Shown in pieces: positions 32,148 through 41,285 of a stretch of DNA of 64,000 bases; positions within the stretch are counted from its first letter, which is position 1, and each line of letters starts with the position of its first letter. The notes beneath the pieces were generated by a model. The model saw only the letters and a program-made list of their open reading frames with translations, did no database searches and had not been told where the DNA came from. The stretch comes from Gp6-AA40 sp963741135. GTDB taxonomy: Bacteria > Acidobacteriota > Vicinamibacteria > Vicinamibacterales > UBA2999. The position numbers and the translations under genes are program-made. The stretch spans positions 62,001-126,000 of the forward strand of contig CAVUHC010000003.1 of assembly GCA_963741135.1 (NCBI GenBank). Direction: 5' to 3'.

Positions 32148-33368
32148 TCATTCGTATCGCAGCGCATCGATGGGGTTCAGCGCTGCGGCCTTGCGCGCCG
32201 GATAGTAGCCGAAGAAGACGCCGATCGCCGTGGCGCATCCGAACGCGAGCAGAACGGCGGCTGAGGTCACCGGCGCCGACCAATGCATCACGTGGCTCAT
32301 CACGTACGCGCCGCTGAACCCGACGCCAATGCCGATGATCCCGCCCGCGACGCTCAGTACGACCGCTTCCACGAGGAACTGCAACAGGACATCGACGTCG
32401 CGAGCCCCCACGGATAACCGGAGACCGATCTCATGCGTGCGCTCGGATACTGAGACGAGCATGATGTTCATGATGCCGATGCCGCCGACCAGAAGCGACA
32501 CGGCGGCGATGCTGCCGAGCAGCCAAGTCATCGTCGTTGTTGTTGACGTCAGCACGCTCGCCATTTCCTCAAGCGTGCGCACCATGAAGTCGTCCTCTTC
32601 ACCAGCGACGAGTCGGTGACGCACGCGCAGGATGGCCCCGATCTGGTTGGACAGCGCCTCCAGCGATGCGCCGTCCTCCGCAGAGATCGTGATGCTCTGG
32701 ACATGGGTGATGCCGAGCAGCCGCTTCTGCACCGTCGTGAAGGGCACAATGACCGTGTCGTCCTGGTCCTGCCCCATAGCAGCCTGCCCTTTTCTCGTCA
32801 ACACGCCGACGACACGGAATGGCTGGTTGCGGATGCGGATCATCTCGCCGGTGGGATCGGAGCCAGCGCCGAAGAGTTGATCGCGCGCCACCGATCCCAG
32901 CACGGCGACATTGGCCGCCCGCGCGACGTCCTGGGCAGCGAAGAAGCTGCCGAACTGCAGCGGCCACGAGCGAAGCGCTGCGAGATCCGCACCAGCGCCC
33001 TGGACCTGCGTCCCCCAGTTGGCGCCTTCGGCCACGATCTGCGTGCGCACATTCAGACCCGGCGAGAGATAGCGGAGACCGTTGACGTCGGCGCGAATCG
33101 CTTCCGCATCGCCCGCGGTCAGCGTCGTCGTGTTGCCCTGGCCGAGACGAACGGGCCCGAACGCGCCCGATCCCGCGCTCACGACCAGGATGTTCGACCC
33201 GGCGCTGCGGATCTGGTTTTCAATCGATTCGCGGGCTCCGTTTCCAATGGCGACCATCACGATGACGGCTGCAACGCCGATGATGATGCCGAGCGCCGTG
33301 AGCGCCGTCCGCGTCGTGTTCCGCCGGAGTGCCTTGAGGGCAATGACGAACGTGAGGGTCGGAGACAT
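32148..33368 (-). CDS. MacB-type ABC transporter permease (exporter A)
   Basis: 406 residues from ATG 33368. N-terminal helix RTALTALGIIIGVAAVIVMVAIGNGA, a long periplasmic domain with VPFTTVQKRLLGI, then three C-terminal helices with SLLVGGIGIMNIMLVSVSERTHEIGLR and a final YPARKAAALNPIDALRYE. This is the FtsX/MacB permease layout. With the ATPase (33378-34142) and adaptor (34142-35572) it forms a tripartite exporter that needs an outer-membrane channel not encoded here. Substrate unknown (peptides, lipoproteins or drugs). Confidence 0.9.
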   Translation of the reverse strand: MSPTLTFVIALKALRRNTTRTALTALGIIIGVAAVIVMVAIGNGARESIENQIRSAGSNILVVSAGSGAFGPVRLGQGNTTTLTAGDAEAIRADVNGLRYLSPGLNVRTQIVAEGANWGTQVQGAGADLAALRSWPLQFGSFFAAQDVARAANVAVLGSVARDQLFGAGSDPTGEMIRIRNQPFRVVGVLTRKGQAAMGQDQDDTVIVPFTTVQKRLLGITHVQSITISAEDGASLEALSNQIGAILRVRHRLVAGEEDDFMVRTLEEMASVLTSTTTTMTWLLGSIAAVSLLVGGIGIMNIMLVSVSERTHEIGLRLSVGARDVDVLLQFLVEAVVLSVAGGIIGIGVGFSGAYVMSHVMHWSAPVTSAAVLLAFGCATAIGVFFGYYPARKAAALNPIDALRYE

Positions 33369-33377
33369 ACATGCGCC

Positions 33378-34142
33378 TCATGCCGTATGCAGCGTGGGTT
33401 CGGCGGCGCCCGCAGCGGCTGCCAGATCGGCAGCAGCCGTTCGTCGCGAGAGCACAGGTTGATCAGCGCAGACACGGCCGTCACGGAAAGACACGATGCG
33501 CGAGGCGTACTCGGCGATGTCGTGCTCGTGGGTGACCAGCAGGATCGTCAACCCGTGCTCGACGTTCAACCGCTGGAAGATGCCGATCACCTCGATGCTG
33601 GTCTGCGTGTCGAGATTGCCGGTGGGTTCGTCCGCCAGCAGCAGGGCCGGAGCGTTGACGAGTGCACGTGCGATGGCGACGCGCTGCTGCTGTCCGCCGG
33701 ACATCTGGTTGGGATGATGACTCACCCGGTCACCGAGACCGACGGCTTCGAGCGCTGCCGCCGCGCGGGCGTGCCGCTCGGCGGCCGACATGCGGCCAGC
33801 GTACATGAGAGGCAATTCCACGTTCTCCAGCGCAGAGGTGCGCGGCAACAGGTTGAATCCCTGAAAGACGAAGCCGATTTCCTGGTTGCGGACGTGCGCA
33901 AGTTGATGCCTCGAGAGGCCGGACACATCGCGCCCGTTGAGCAGGCACTGACCGCTCGTCGGTCGATCCAGGCAGCCAACCAGGTGCATGAACGTCGATT
34001 TTCCGGAACCAGAGGGGCCGGTCAGTGCGACGAACTCCGACCGCGCCACGTCGAGCGAGACGCCACGGAGTGCAGGCACCGCGATATCGCCAACCATGTA
34101 GATCTTCGTCAGATCGCGGACGGCAATGAGCGGCGCTGCCAT
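33378..34142 (-). CDS. MacB-type ABC transporter ATPase (exporter A)
   Basis: 254 residues; the ATG overlaps the adaptor stop by one base (TGATG). Walker A GPSGSGKST, Q-loop GFVFQGFNLLPRTSALENVELP, signature MSGGQQQRVAIARAL, Walker B LLADEPTGNLDT and the H-loop VTHEHDIAEYA are all canonical. A 9-base gap separates it from the permease gene. LolD/MacB-type energising subunit. Confidence 0.93.
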   Translation of the reverse strand: MAAPLIAVRDLTKIYMVGDIAVPALRGVSLDVARSEFVALTGPSGSGKSTFMHLVGCLDRPTSGQCLLNGRDVSGLSRHQLAHVRNQEIGFVFQGFNLLPRTSALENVELPLMYAGRMSAAERHARAAAALEAVGLGDRVSHHPNQMSGGQQQRVAIARALVNAPALLLADEPTGNLDTQTSIEVIGIFQRLNVEHGLTILLVTHEHDIAEYASRIVSFRDGRVCADQPVLSRRTAAADLAAAAGAAEPTLHTA

Positions 34143-35572
34143 CAGTTTCGACCCGTCGTTGTTGGTCTCGTGCTGCTGCCTGCGCCACCGACACCACGCC
34201 CGCGGGACGGCAGCAGTGGTGACGTGCTGGTGCTCGTGGTAGCAGCCTTGGGCAATTCGATCTTGGTGACGACCTGCGCGCCGTCCTCAAGTCCGCCACC
34301 GAGCACAGCCGTGCGCGTTCCGTCGGTGATTCCGACGCGAACCGGCACCGCTTCCAAGCGACCTTCGACAAGCATCCACAGCTGCGCGTCGGTGGCGTGC
34401 GTGGCCTCAGTCCCAACCGTTCGCCCTGCAGAGCGAGGTTCAGATGGCCGCGTGCCGCCACCCGTCGCTGACGCCGGCCGCGGCTGCTGGAGGGCGGTGA
34501 AGACCTCGGCAGAGGGTCGAATGCGCAGCGCCGCATTTGGGACGCGCAACACGTCCGTCGATCGCGCCACCTCCACCGTGACGGTCGCTGTCATTCCCGG
34601 CTTGAGCTTCAGCTCCACATTGGGAACATCGATCACGGTCACATAACTGACAACGTTCTGTTCGACGAGAGGGTTCAGCCGCACCTGCGACACCTGACCT
34701 GAGAAGATCTCGTCCGGATAAGCGTCGACGCGGAACGACACCCGCTGGCCCGTGTGGATCTTGCCGATGTCCGACTCGGAGATGCTCGCGTTGACGCGCA
34801 TCTGCGTGAGGTCTTTGGCGATGACGAACAGCGTTGGCGCCTGCATGCTCGCCGCGACCGTCTGTCCAACGTCCACGTTTCGTGAGATCACGATTCCGTC
34901 AATGGGCGTGATGATCCGCGTATGGGCGAGATTGACCTTGCTCTGGTCCAGCGCGGCGTTGGCCTGGACGATCTGCGCTCTGGCGGATCTGACGGCCGCC
35001 TCCGCCTGCAGAGCGGTCATTTCGGCCGCGTCGAGATCGCTCGCTGGAATCAATCGCATTTCCGCAAGTTCCCGCGCGCGAGCCAGCTTGAGCCGTGCAT
35101 CCTGCAACTGCATGGTCGCCCGATCGGCATCGGCTTCAAGACGCACGACCGTCGCAGCGGCCTGATTGACCTGCGTATCAAACATCGACGGCTCGAGCTC
35201 CGCGATCAACTGTCCTTTCGTGACGTGCGAGTTGAAGTCCGCGTACAGGGCCTGGATGGTGCCCGAGACCTGCGTGCCGACCTGGACGGTCGTCACGGCC
35301 TCCAATGTCCCCGTGGCATCCACTGTTTCGACGATGTCGCCACGGGTGACGGCAGCGGTCTCGATTGTCGGTGTCTCCGCCGCCCGGTTCGTCCAGTAGT
35401 AGCCGCCGCCCGCAGCCGCGAGGAGCGCAAGCGTCCCCCAGGCCAAGAGGCCTCGTTTTCTGCCTCGGGTCGCTTTGCTCGGTGGCACGAGCGCAAGTCC
35501 GGAAGGGCCGATCCCTCCAGGGAGCGGTGCTCCTCCGTCATTCTCACGGGGACGTTCAAAGGCGGGCAGCAT
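34142..35572 (-). CDS. Periplasmic adaptor (membrane fusion) protein, exporter A
   Basis: 476 residues from ATG 35572, chosen over longer in-frame options because CAGGTG precedes it and the sequence upstream holds the promoter. One N-terminal membrane helix (GLLAWGTLALLAAAGGGYYW), lipoyl-like halves (VQVGTQVSGTIQALYADFNSHVTKGQLIAELEP and ITPIDGIVISRNVDVGQTVA), a coiled hairpin between, beta-barrel and a long Pro/Ser/Thr-rich C-terminus. MacA/HlyD-type adaptor linking the permease to an outer-membrane channel. Confidence 0.88.
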   Translation of the reverse strand: MLPAFERPRENDGGAPLPGGIGPSGLALVPPSKATRGRKRGLLAWGTLALLAAAGGGYYWTNRAAETPTIETAAVTRGDIVETVDATGTLEAVTTVQVGTQVSGTIQALYADFNSHVTKGQLIAELEPSMFDTQVNQAAATVVRLEADADRATMQLQDARLKLARARELAEMRLIPASDLDAAEMTALQAEAAVRSARAQIVQANAALDQSKVNLAHTRIITPIDGIVISRNVDVGQTVAASMQAPTLFVIAKDLTQMRVNASISESDIGKIHTGQRVSFRVDAYPDEIFSGQVSQVRLNPLVEQNVVSYVTVIDVPNVELKLKPGMTATVTVEVARSTDVLRVPNAALRIRPSAEVFTALQQPRPASATGGGTRPSEPRSAGRTVGTEATHATDAQLWMLVEGRLEAVPVRVGITDGTRTAVLGGGLEDGAQVVTKIELPKAATTSTSTSPLLPSRGRGVGGAGSSTRPTTTGRN

Positions 35573-35629
35573 CAGGCACCTGCACTGTCTGAAAGCGTTT
35601 CGGGGGGGTTGCCCCGCGATCAGGTCAGG

Positions 35630-35645
35630 AGCAACGACTGTGCCC
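35630..35645 (-). promoter_or_regulatory. sigma-54 promoter for exporter A
   Basis: Promoter-strand box GGGCACAGTCGTTGCT: GG at 35644-35643, GC at 35632-35631, one base from GGCACG-N4-TTGCT. Predicted start about 35619, leader 47 bases. Palindrome-pair centre 91 bp upstream. Confidence 0.65.
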
Positions 35646-35719
35646 CGCTCGGCAATCACGAATAGCCCGACGGGGTCATCGGGAGGCGGGGCGCACGCGC
35701 TGCACTGAGGCTGGATCGC

Positions 35720-35749
35720 AGAGTCTTTCGCACTGCTGGGGAATAGTTC
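35720..35749. promoter_or_regulatory. Tandem palindrome pair upstream of exporter A
   Basis: Half-sites AGAGTCTTTC and GGAATAGTTC, 20 bp centre to centre. The second is the stronger half when read on the minus strand (GAACTATTCC). Confidence 0.5.
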
Positions 35750-35886
35750 GCAACCACGAAGCCACGCACGCGCCAGGCGGCGTCTGGAGCCCCTTGACGA
35801 TCGGCTGGCGGCTACTCCAGCTCGCCAGGCGCCCTCGCCTTGCTTCAGCACCTGGCGATCTCATGTGCCGTCAGGTCGGAACGTCG

Positions 35887-36432
35887 CTACCGGTCCTCGC
35901 GCTCGGCTGGCCTTGGAGCGTCTATCGGAGTGTCGTCGGTAAGGGAAGCAAGGACTGGTTCAGACGCAGGTTCGTAAACGGTCTCGAGCGGCGTCACGTT
36001 CATGTCGTCGCCACCGTGTTCGAAGCGCCGCTCGATCATCGGCAGGAACGCAAGTACCACGAGCGTAATCGCCGCGCTTCCGACGGCGAGCGCGTACGCG
36101 CCGAGGCCGGCTGCCATGCCGATCGCCGCATTGACCCAAATCATTGCCGCCGTGGTCAAGCCGTAAACGCCCTCGCCGCTTCGAAGAATCGCGCCCGCTC
36201 CGAGAAATCCGATGCCGGTCACAATCTGTGAGGCAATGCGATCTGGCGAGCCCGCGGCTGCGCCAAGTTCGAACGAAAGGATGGAGAAGAGCGCCGACCC
36301 GAGGGCGATCAGGATGTTCGTTCGCAGGCCGGCCGGTTTGCGCCGGGACTCGCGCTCGAGTCCGATCGCACCGCCCAAGGCGGCCGCGAGCGCCAGTCGG
36401 AGAAACATCTCAGGGACGGGAGTCGGTGTCAT
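35887..36432 (-). CDS. MgtC/SapB family membrane protein
   Basis: 181 residues from ATG 36432. The signature is near the start: ALAAALGGAIGLERESRRKPAGLRTNILIALGSALFS, then GIGFLGAGAIL and YGLTTAAMIWVNAAIGMAAGLG. About five membrane helices and a short acidic C-terminus (without the ACT-like domain of full MgtC). MgtC proteins affect F1Fo-ATPase, Mg2+ and virulence in other bacteria; role here unknown. It lies 24 bases after the metallopeptidase gene, in the same operon. Confidence 0.88.
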   Translation of the reverse strand: MTPTPVPEMFLRLALAAALGGAIGLERESRRKPAGLRTNILIALGSALFSILSFELGAAAGSPDRIASQIVTGIGFLGAGAILRSGEGVYGLTTAAMIWVNAAIGMAAGLGAYALAVGSAAITLVVLAFLPMIERRFEHGGDDMNVTPLETVYEPASEPVLASLTDDTPIDAPRPAEREDR

Positions 36433-36456
36433 TGCGATCTCGATTGGTCCGGCACA

Positions 36457-39400
36457 TCAGAAGCCAGGGGTCAGGCTGAATTCGAGCAGCCAGCCTCTGC
36501 CGGGCCGCTGCAACGGCCGGGCAATGTCGAGCTGGCCGACGGCGAACCCGAACAGGTTCACGCGGATCGTCATCCCCGTGCTCGCGATGGGTTTGCGGTT
36601 CCCGCCGAAGAACGTCGGCGTCTGATCCGACATCCACGCGACGCCGCCGTCAGCGAAGAATGCCAATTCGACCGGCACGGGCCCGTACATCCCCTGACGG
36701 ACGCCGAAGGGACGCAAGAGCGGGAAACGAAGCTCCAGATTTCCTACGAGCATGCGGCTGCCCAGCAGCCGGTCGAACGCCGGGCACGAGCTCGACGCGT
36801 TGGCCTGGCACTCGCTCGTGTCGAACGACCCGATGTCGTACCCGCGCACGAGCTGCGGATAGCCGAGAAACAGCGGCGGCAGGCGATAGTCCTCTGCGCC
36901 CCTGCCGTAGCGCCCATAGTGCAGCACGCGTCCGGCGACCGTATAGAACGGCGCCGGCGTCAGGTAGCGTCGGTAGTCGGCCAGCGCGCCGGTGAAGAAG
37001 ATCGTGCCCGCAGTTGGCGTCACCTCGATCCGGTATCGCCGCCCGGCCACAGGGCTCGTAGCGCCGAACACCGAGTTGTCGAAGACGGTAGCCGCGCCGG
37101 CCGTACCGAGGTTCAATGTCTGCGCGAGCGAAGTGGTCGTCCTCTCGTTCAGCAGCACCTGTCCGGTGAAGGGCGAGGTGATAATCGTTCGCACCTCCTC
37201 ATCGAACAAGACCCGCTGGTACCCGCCGCTGAACTCGACGCGGCGCGCGGTCGTGAACGGGTACGCAGCGATTCCGGTCAGGCCGCGGTTGGTCTGCCGC
37301 AGGACGCTGATTTGATCCACCTGCGCGAGATTGCCGTTGACGACGCCAATCCCCGACGACAGGGCTCCGCTCAGGTAGGGGACCTGTTGAACCGCGGCAC
37401 CCCAGTTCCAGCGATGCGTCAGGTTCTGGTAAGCGACGATCCCCGCGGTGTTCTTCGCCAGATCCGACAGACCGCCGAAGGAGGTATCCGTCTGGACGGC
37501 GGTTGCCAGACTGTGATTGCCGAGCATGTCGCTCCAGCTGAACGACAGTCCGCCGCCGACGAATGTGCCAAACGGATTGATGCCGGCGCCGATATACGGC
37601 TGCCCGACGTAGTCCAGCGACAGTCGAGAGCGGTACTTGCCGGTCTGTCCTTCGGCTTCGGGGAGGCCGAATGTCGCGTCCGCGAGCAGGCCGGACACTT
37701 CGCCAGGCTCCCGCTCCTGCGGCGGCAGCAAAGCCGGTGAGATGCGAACAACTGGCGGCGCAATCGGCGTGTCCTGCACCGCCTCGGGGGTATCGGCAAC
37801 GTAGATGTGGTACTTCCCGCTCTCGTAGGCGCTGAAAGCCAGTCGCTGGGAATCGGCAGCCGACGAGATGGCTGGGCTCAGCACGGTGATACCACTCATG
37901 CCGCCGTACAGATTTGTGAGGGTGCGCACGACACCGCCCGCCAGATCCACCGCGTAGAGATTGGTGATGCCGCTTTGGTCCGAGAGAAAGTAGAGCGATC
38001 GTCCGTCGCGCGTCCACGCGGGATTGATGCTCTTGCCGCTCGTGAACGTGTCGATCGGGCGGATGCCGCCAGAGGTCACGTCGAGCAGCGCCAGCCGATA
38101 GTTGCCTGGCGAGAGCAGAAGCAGGTCACCGCCGAATCGCTCTGTAACGAAGGCGATCGATCGGCCATCAGGAGACCACACCGGCTGGAGATCAGCGAAC
38201 GGGTCGTTCGTCATGCGCTCGAGCGATTCAGCCTCGAGGTCGTAGATGAACAGGTCGGAGACGCCGCCCGTCGTCGCGGAGAATGCGACCCTCCGGCCAT
38301 CCGGCGACCATGACGGCGTGAGAATCTCGCCGAGCGAGGGGAATGGGATCTCGCGATCGATGCGGCCACCGCCGATGTCGTAAATCACCAGTTCGGGCCG
38401 ACCGGCGCTGACCGCACCGAAGATGAACTGACGGCCGTCGGGCCGCCACGAACCGGCGGAACTGATGAACTGCAGGCTGCTGAAATGCGGGTCGAGGGCG
38501 GTCTTCACGAGCGAACGTGTCACACGTCCCGTTTCGACGTCGGCCAGCAACATGTCGACCGACAGCAGATTCCGCTCAGAGAAGTAGACCACCTGATGGC
38601 CATCCGGACTGAGCGAGGGCGAGACATTCAGCTGGCCGCTCGGGCCCTTCTCGGCCGTGAGCAGCCGGCCGTAGTCGCGCGCCGTCCTCGTCTGCGGTAC
38701 CAGTGGATCGAATGCGGTGTGGATTGCCGCCTGCCAGTCGCGCGAGAGATCCTTCGGGTCAATCTTCAGGACGCGCCGCAGCGCTGCGTCCGCGTCGCCA
38801 CCGCGCGCGGCAGCATCGAGAAGCTCGCCGATCATCCGGTCACCCCACCGGCCGCCCACATAGGCCCAGAACGCCTGCCCCCAGCGATAGGGGAAGTACT
38901 TGGCGTTGGCAAGCTGCCGGATCGTCGGGAGCCTCTTCTCCCGTGTCGCGTCGCGGATCCACATCGCTGTGTTCGCGTCGATCGGTCCCAGCGAAAGATA
39001 CTCGGCCATCCCTTCGATGAACCAGAGCGGCAGTTGCTCGATCCCGCCCGACCCACCGGTCTGGCCGCGGCCGATTCGATTCGCCGCGTCGTACTGAAAG
39101 GCATGCACCAGTTCGTGACCGATCACGTGATCCGATTCAGCCATCGTCGCCGCCAGCGGCAGAACGATACGCCGCTTGAGCATCTCCGTTACACCGCCGG
39201 TCCCTTCGCCGAGCGTCCCTTCGATGACGTTGGTCTGTTCAAAGTCGGCGTGCGACGCATACAGCACGAGCGGCTGGCGCGTGGAGAGCCGGTGCTGGAA
39301 GATCCGCGACAGCCGTGCGTACCAACGCTCGGCCATCCGTGCGGCCTGGCTGGCAGCCTCACGCTCTTCCGGATAGAAGTAGACGTCGAAGTGTTCGGTC

Positions 39401-39540
39401 TTCAGTACCTGGAAGTCAAAGCTCTTGTACTGGACCTTGTTCCCGCCGAAATACTGCGCTTCCGCGTTGGACACGGTCAGGGCGCAGGCGCCAACGCCCA
39501 GTCCCACGCAGAGAAGCAGGCGAGCGCACGTCTGATACAT
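36457..39540 (-). CDS. Exported metallopeptidase/TolB-propeller/beta-barrel protein
   Basis: 1027 residues from ATG 39540 (GAGGTG upstream). Signal peptide to about 28 (SNAEAQ). Residues about 40-300 resemble the peptidase MA-like fold with a zinc motif HELVH (142-146) and EGMAEYLS. Then come several PD40/TolB repeats (SPSLSPDGHQVVYF, TPSWSPDGRRVAFS, QPVWSPDGRSIAFV, NPAWTRDGRSLYFL). The last 400 residues form a barrel ending in Phe (LEFSLTPGF), as in Omp85/BamA-type proteins. This three-part design is frequent in Acidobacteriota outer membranes. Function unknown. Confidence 0.85.
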   Translation of the reverse strand: MYQTCARLLLCVGLGVGACALTVSNAEAQYFGGNKVQYKSFDFQVLKTEHFDVYFYPEEREAASQAARMAERWYARLSRIFQHRLSTRQPLVLYASHADFEQTNVIEGTLGEGTGGVTEMLKRRIVLPLAATMAESDHVIGHELVHAFQYDAANRIGRGQTGGSGGIEQLPLWFIEGMAEYLSLGPIDANTAMWIRDATREKRLPTIRQLANAKYFPYRWGQAFWAYVGGRWGDRMIGELLDAAARGGDADAALRRVLKIDPKDLSRDWQAAIHTAFDPLVPQTRTARDYGRLLTAEKGPSGQLNVSPSLSPDGHQVVYFSERNLLSVDMLLADVETGRVTRSLVKTALDPHFSSLQFISSAGSWRPDGRQFIFGAVSAGRPELVIYDIGGGRIDREIPFPSLGEILTPSWSPDGRRVAFSATTGGVSDLFIYDLEAESLERMTNDPFADLQPVWSPDGRSIAFVTERFGGDLLLLSPGNYRLALLDVTSGGIRPIDTFTSGKSINPAWTRDGRSLYFLSDQSGITNLYAVDLAGGVVRTLTNLYGGMSGITVLSPAISSAADSQRLAFSAYESGKYHIYVADTPEAVQDTPIAPPVVRISPALLPPQEREPGEVSGLLADATFGLPEAEGQTGKYRSRLSLDYVGQPYIGAGINPFGTFVGGGLSFSWSDMLGNHSLATAVQTDTSFGGLSDLAKNTAGIVAYQNLTHRWNWGAAVQQVPYLSGALSSGIGVVNGNLAQVDQISVLRQTNRGLTGIAAYPFTTARRVEFSGGYQRVLFDEEVRTIITSPFTGQVLLNERTTTSLAQTLNLGTAGAATVFDNSVFGATSPVAGRRYRIEVTPTAGTIFFTGALADYRRYLTPAPFYTVAGRVLHYGRYGRGAEDYRLPPLFLGYPQLVRGYDIGSFDTSECQANASSSCPAFDRLLGSRMLVGNLELRFPLLRPFGVRQGMYGPVPVELAFFADGGVAWMSDQTPTFFGGNRKPIASTGMTIRVNLFGFAVGQLDIARPLQRPGRGWLLEFSLTPGF

Positions 39541-39591
39541 CCCGACACCTCGCGAACGGTTTCGCGCGGATCCATTCACGTGAGACGCAGC

Positions 39592-39607
39592 GGCAAATCG
39601 GGTACCG
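39592..39607 (-). promoter_or_regulatory. sigma-54-type promoter for the metallopeptidase/MgtC operon
   Basis: Promoter-strand box CGGTACCCGATTTGCC: GG at 39606-39605, GC at 39594-39593, good -12 (TTTGCC). Predicted start about 39581, leader 41 bases. Pair centre 113 bp away. Confidence 0.5.
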
Positions 39608-39703
39608 GGGGACGTCTCGATAGAAGCCTCAGGAAGCGAACACCTGTCGTGCGATCGGCGGCCCGGGACCTTGGCGAGGCCCGCCGGAGGACGACCGGGG
39701 TGG

Positions 39704-39733
39704 GAACGATTTCGGGGTGGTGCGGAATTTTCG
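39704..39733. promoter_or_regulatory. Tandem palindrome pair shared by metallopeptidase and BON operons
   Basis: Half-sites GAACGATTTC and GGAATTTTCG, 20 bp centre to centre, readable in either direction. Distances: 113 bp leftward, 69 bp rightward. Confidence 0.6.
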
Positions 39734-39785
39734 CCTCGCGCCACGGCATCTCGCGCCGTGGGCCGCTCGCTGTCAGTGTCTCGGG

Positions 39786-39801
39786 GGGTGCGAGGCTTGC
39801 A
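39786..39801 (+). promoter_or_regulatory. sigma-54 promoter for the BON pair
   Basis: Box GGGTGCGAGGCTTGCA: GG at 39787-39788, GC at 39799-39800, CTTGCA at -12. Predicted start about 39812, leader 15 bases. Pair centre 69 bp upstream. Confidence 0.6.
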
Positions 39802-39826
39802 CGGATCTCTCACGAAGCTGCCCAAG

Positions 39827-40399
39827 ATGAAAGCCATATGGACTCACAGTGGTCTCGTTGTTGTGATCCTGCTCGTATTGGTGACGGGACACTCAATCGC
39901 GCAACAGAAAGCGCGGTCGACCGATGAGCAGGCCAACGTGGAGATCAGCAAAAACGACGAGTCACTCGCCCGGGAGATTGCGGAGGACGTATCGGGATCG
40001 CTGTTCTACACGATGTTCGACGATGTCCACGTGCGGGTGGCGGACGGCGTCGCCACGCTCACCGGCTTTGTCACGGCGTCCAGCAAATCGAAGGAGTTCA
40101 CGAAGCTCGCGTCGCAGGTGCGTGGGATTCAACACGTCGTGAATCAGATCGAAACGCTGCCGGCCTCGATGATGGATGAGGCGCTGCGAGCCGAGATTGC
40201 AGTGAAGATTTATGGCAGTCCGGCGTTCTCCGACCATGCGAAGCAACGGGTCGGTCCCGTGCACATCATCGTTCGCGACGGGCAGGTGACGCTCACGGGA
40301 GTGGTTGATTCGGAGGCCGAGCGTCAGAGGGCTGAACTGATCGCGCGCCACGCGTACGGAACTTGGAGCGTCATCAATCAGCTGCGCCTCGAGAAATAA
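39827..40399 (+). CDS. Exported BON-domain protein, copy 1
   Basis: 190 residues from ATG 39827. Signal-like start (VVVILLVLVTGHSIAQQ), then two BON domains: FTMFDD/FYTMFDDVHVRVADGVATLTGFV and VHIIVRDGQVTLTGVVDS. Ends HAYGTWSVINQLRLEK. The following copy (40489-41253) shares the central and C-terminal parts, so the pair arose by tandem duplication. Periplasmic or envelope-associated; the role is unknown but BON proteins are linked to envelope stability under osmotic stress. Confidence 0.85.
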   Translation: MKAIWTHSGLVVVILLVLVTGHSIAQQKARSTDEQANVEISKNDESLAREIAEDVSGSLFYTMFDDVHVRVADGVATLTGFVTASSKSKEFTKLASQVRGIQHVVNQIETLPASMMDEALRAEIAVKIYGSPAFSDHAKQRVGPVHIIVRDGQVTLTGVVDSEAERQRAELIARHAYGTWSVINQLRLEK

Positions 40400-40430
40400 G
40401 GTCGTGGGGAAATGAGGTCGTGGTCCCCGT

Positions 40431-40475
40431 GGAGAGGAACTGGCCGGCGCGTCGGCCATCGATTGCTCGATGGTC
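40431..40475 (-). pseudogene. Relic of the acyltransferase (E2) C-terminus
   Basis: Read on the minus strand this 45-base stretch encodes DHRAIDGRRAGQFLS, identical in all 15 residues to the active-site end of the E2 gene at 41286-42428. It lies between the two BON genes, where the real E2 gene lies after the second BON. It is therefore the leftover of a tandem duplication of a BON gene plus the E2 tail. No start or remaining gene body. Confidence 0.75.
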
Positions 40476-40488
40476 GAGAGGGACGGCC

Positions 40489-41253
40489 ATGAGATTCAGC
40501 CCGATGAGCGTCAGACGGCCACGGTGTGGCGTCGCTGCTCTCGTCCTTCTCCTGTTCGTGGCGGTGCCGGGACAGGGGCTCGGGGATCAAGGCGCCCGGT
40601 CGACCGATCAGCAAATCAAGGCGCAGGTTGAGCAGCGTTTCTTCGATGCAGGGCTCATTGGCGTCGTCGTCGACGTGCACGACCGGACCGTGACGTTGCG
40701 TGGCACGGTTGGTAGCCTCTGGTTGAAGGATCGGGCCATACAGCAGGCGCGGGGGGTCCGCGACGTCATCAACGTGGTCAGCACCCTGAGCATCCCGCGC
40801 GGCGAAGGCGACGAGCCGCTCGCCCGGGAGATCGCGGACGACGTGTCTGGCTCTCCGCTCTTCTCGATCTTCGATGACGTGAGCGTCCACGTCGTCGACG
40901 GCGTGGCCACACTGAGCGGGTCCGTGCTGACGCCCGACAAGTCGAAGGAGTTCGTGAGGCTTGCCTCGCGGGTGAGCGGGGTTCAGCAGGTCGTGAACCG
41001 GGTCGAAACGCTCCCGGCCTCGATGATGGATGACGATCTCCGGATGGGGATCGCAGCAGGGATCTACAACAGCCCGGTCTTCTCCAGCTACGCGCACCAA
41101 CGAATGGGCCCCGTGCACATCGTCGTCCGCCGCGGCCAGGTCACGCTGACCGGCGTCGTGGCCTCGGAGGTCGAGCGCAGGATGGCTGAGATGATCGCGC
41201 GCAGCGCGTTCGGCGCCAAAGGCGTTGACAATCAACTGCGTCTCGAAAAGTGA
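40489..41253 (+). CDS. Exported BON-domain protein, copy 2 (three BON domains)
   Basis: 254 residues from ATG 40489. Signal peptide to about 33 (PGQGLGDQGA). Three BON domains: IGVVVDVHDRTVTLRGTVG, ISIFDD with VSVHVVDGVATLSGSVL, and VHIVVRRGQVTLTGVVAS. Ends SAFGAKGVDNQLRLEK, near-identical to copy 1. Co-transcribed with copy 1 on this strand and convergent with the PDH operon. Confidence 0.87.
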   Translation: MRFSPMSVRRPRCGVAALVLLLFVAVPGQGLGDQGARSTDQQIKAQVEQRFFDAGLIGVVVDVHDRTVTLRGTVGSLWLKDRAIQQARGVRDVINVVSTLSIPRGEGDEPLAREIADDVSGSPLFSIFDDVSVHVVDGVATLSGSVLTPDKSKEFVRLASRVSGVQQVVNRVETLPASMMDDDLRMGIAAGIYNSPVFSSYAHQRMGPVHIVVRRGQVTLTGVVASEVERRMAEMIARSAFGAKGVDNQLRLEK

Positions 41254-41285
41254 GGCGGCCGGGCCGGGCCATGCGCGCGCGGAGG

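Larger units (their letters stand above)
35573..35886. other. Intergenic region with exporter A control signals
   Basis: 314 bases without a gene between the adaptor start and the MgtC stop. It holds the sigma-54 box 35630-35645 and the palindrome pair 35720-35749. Confidence 0.55.
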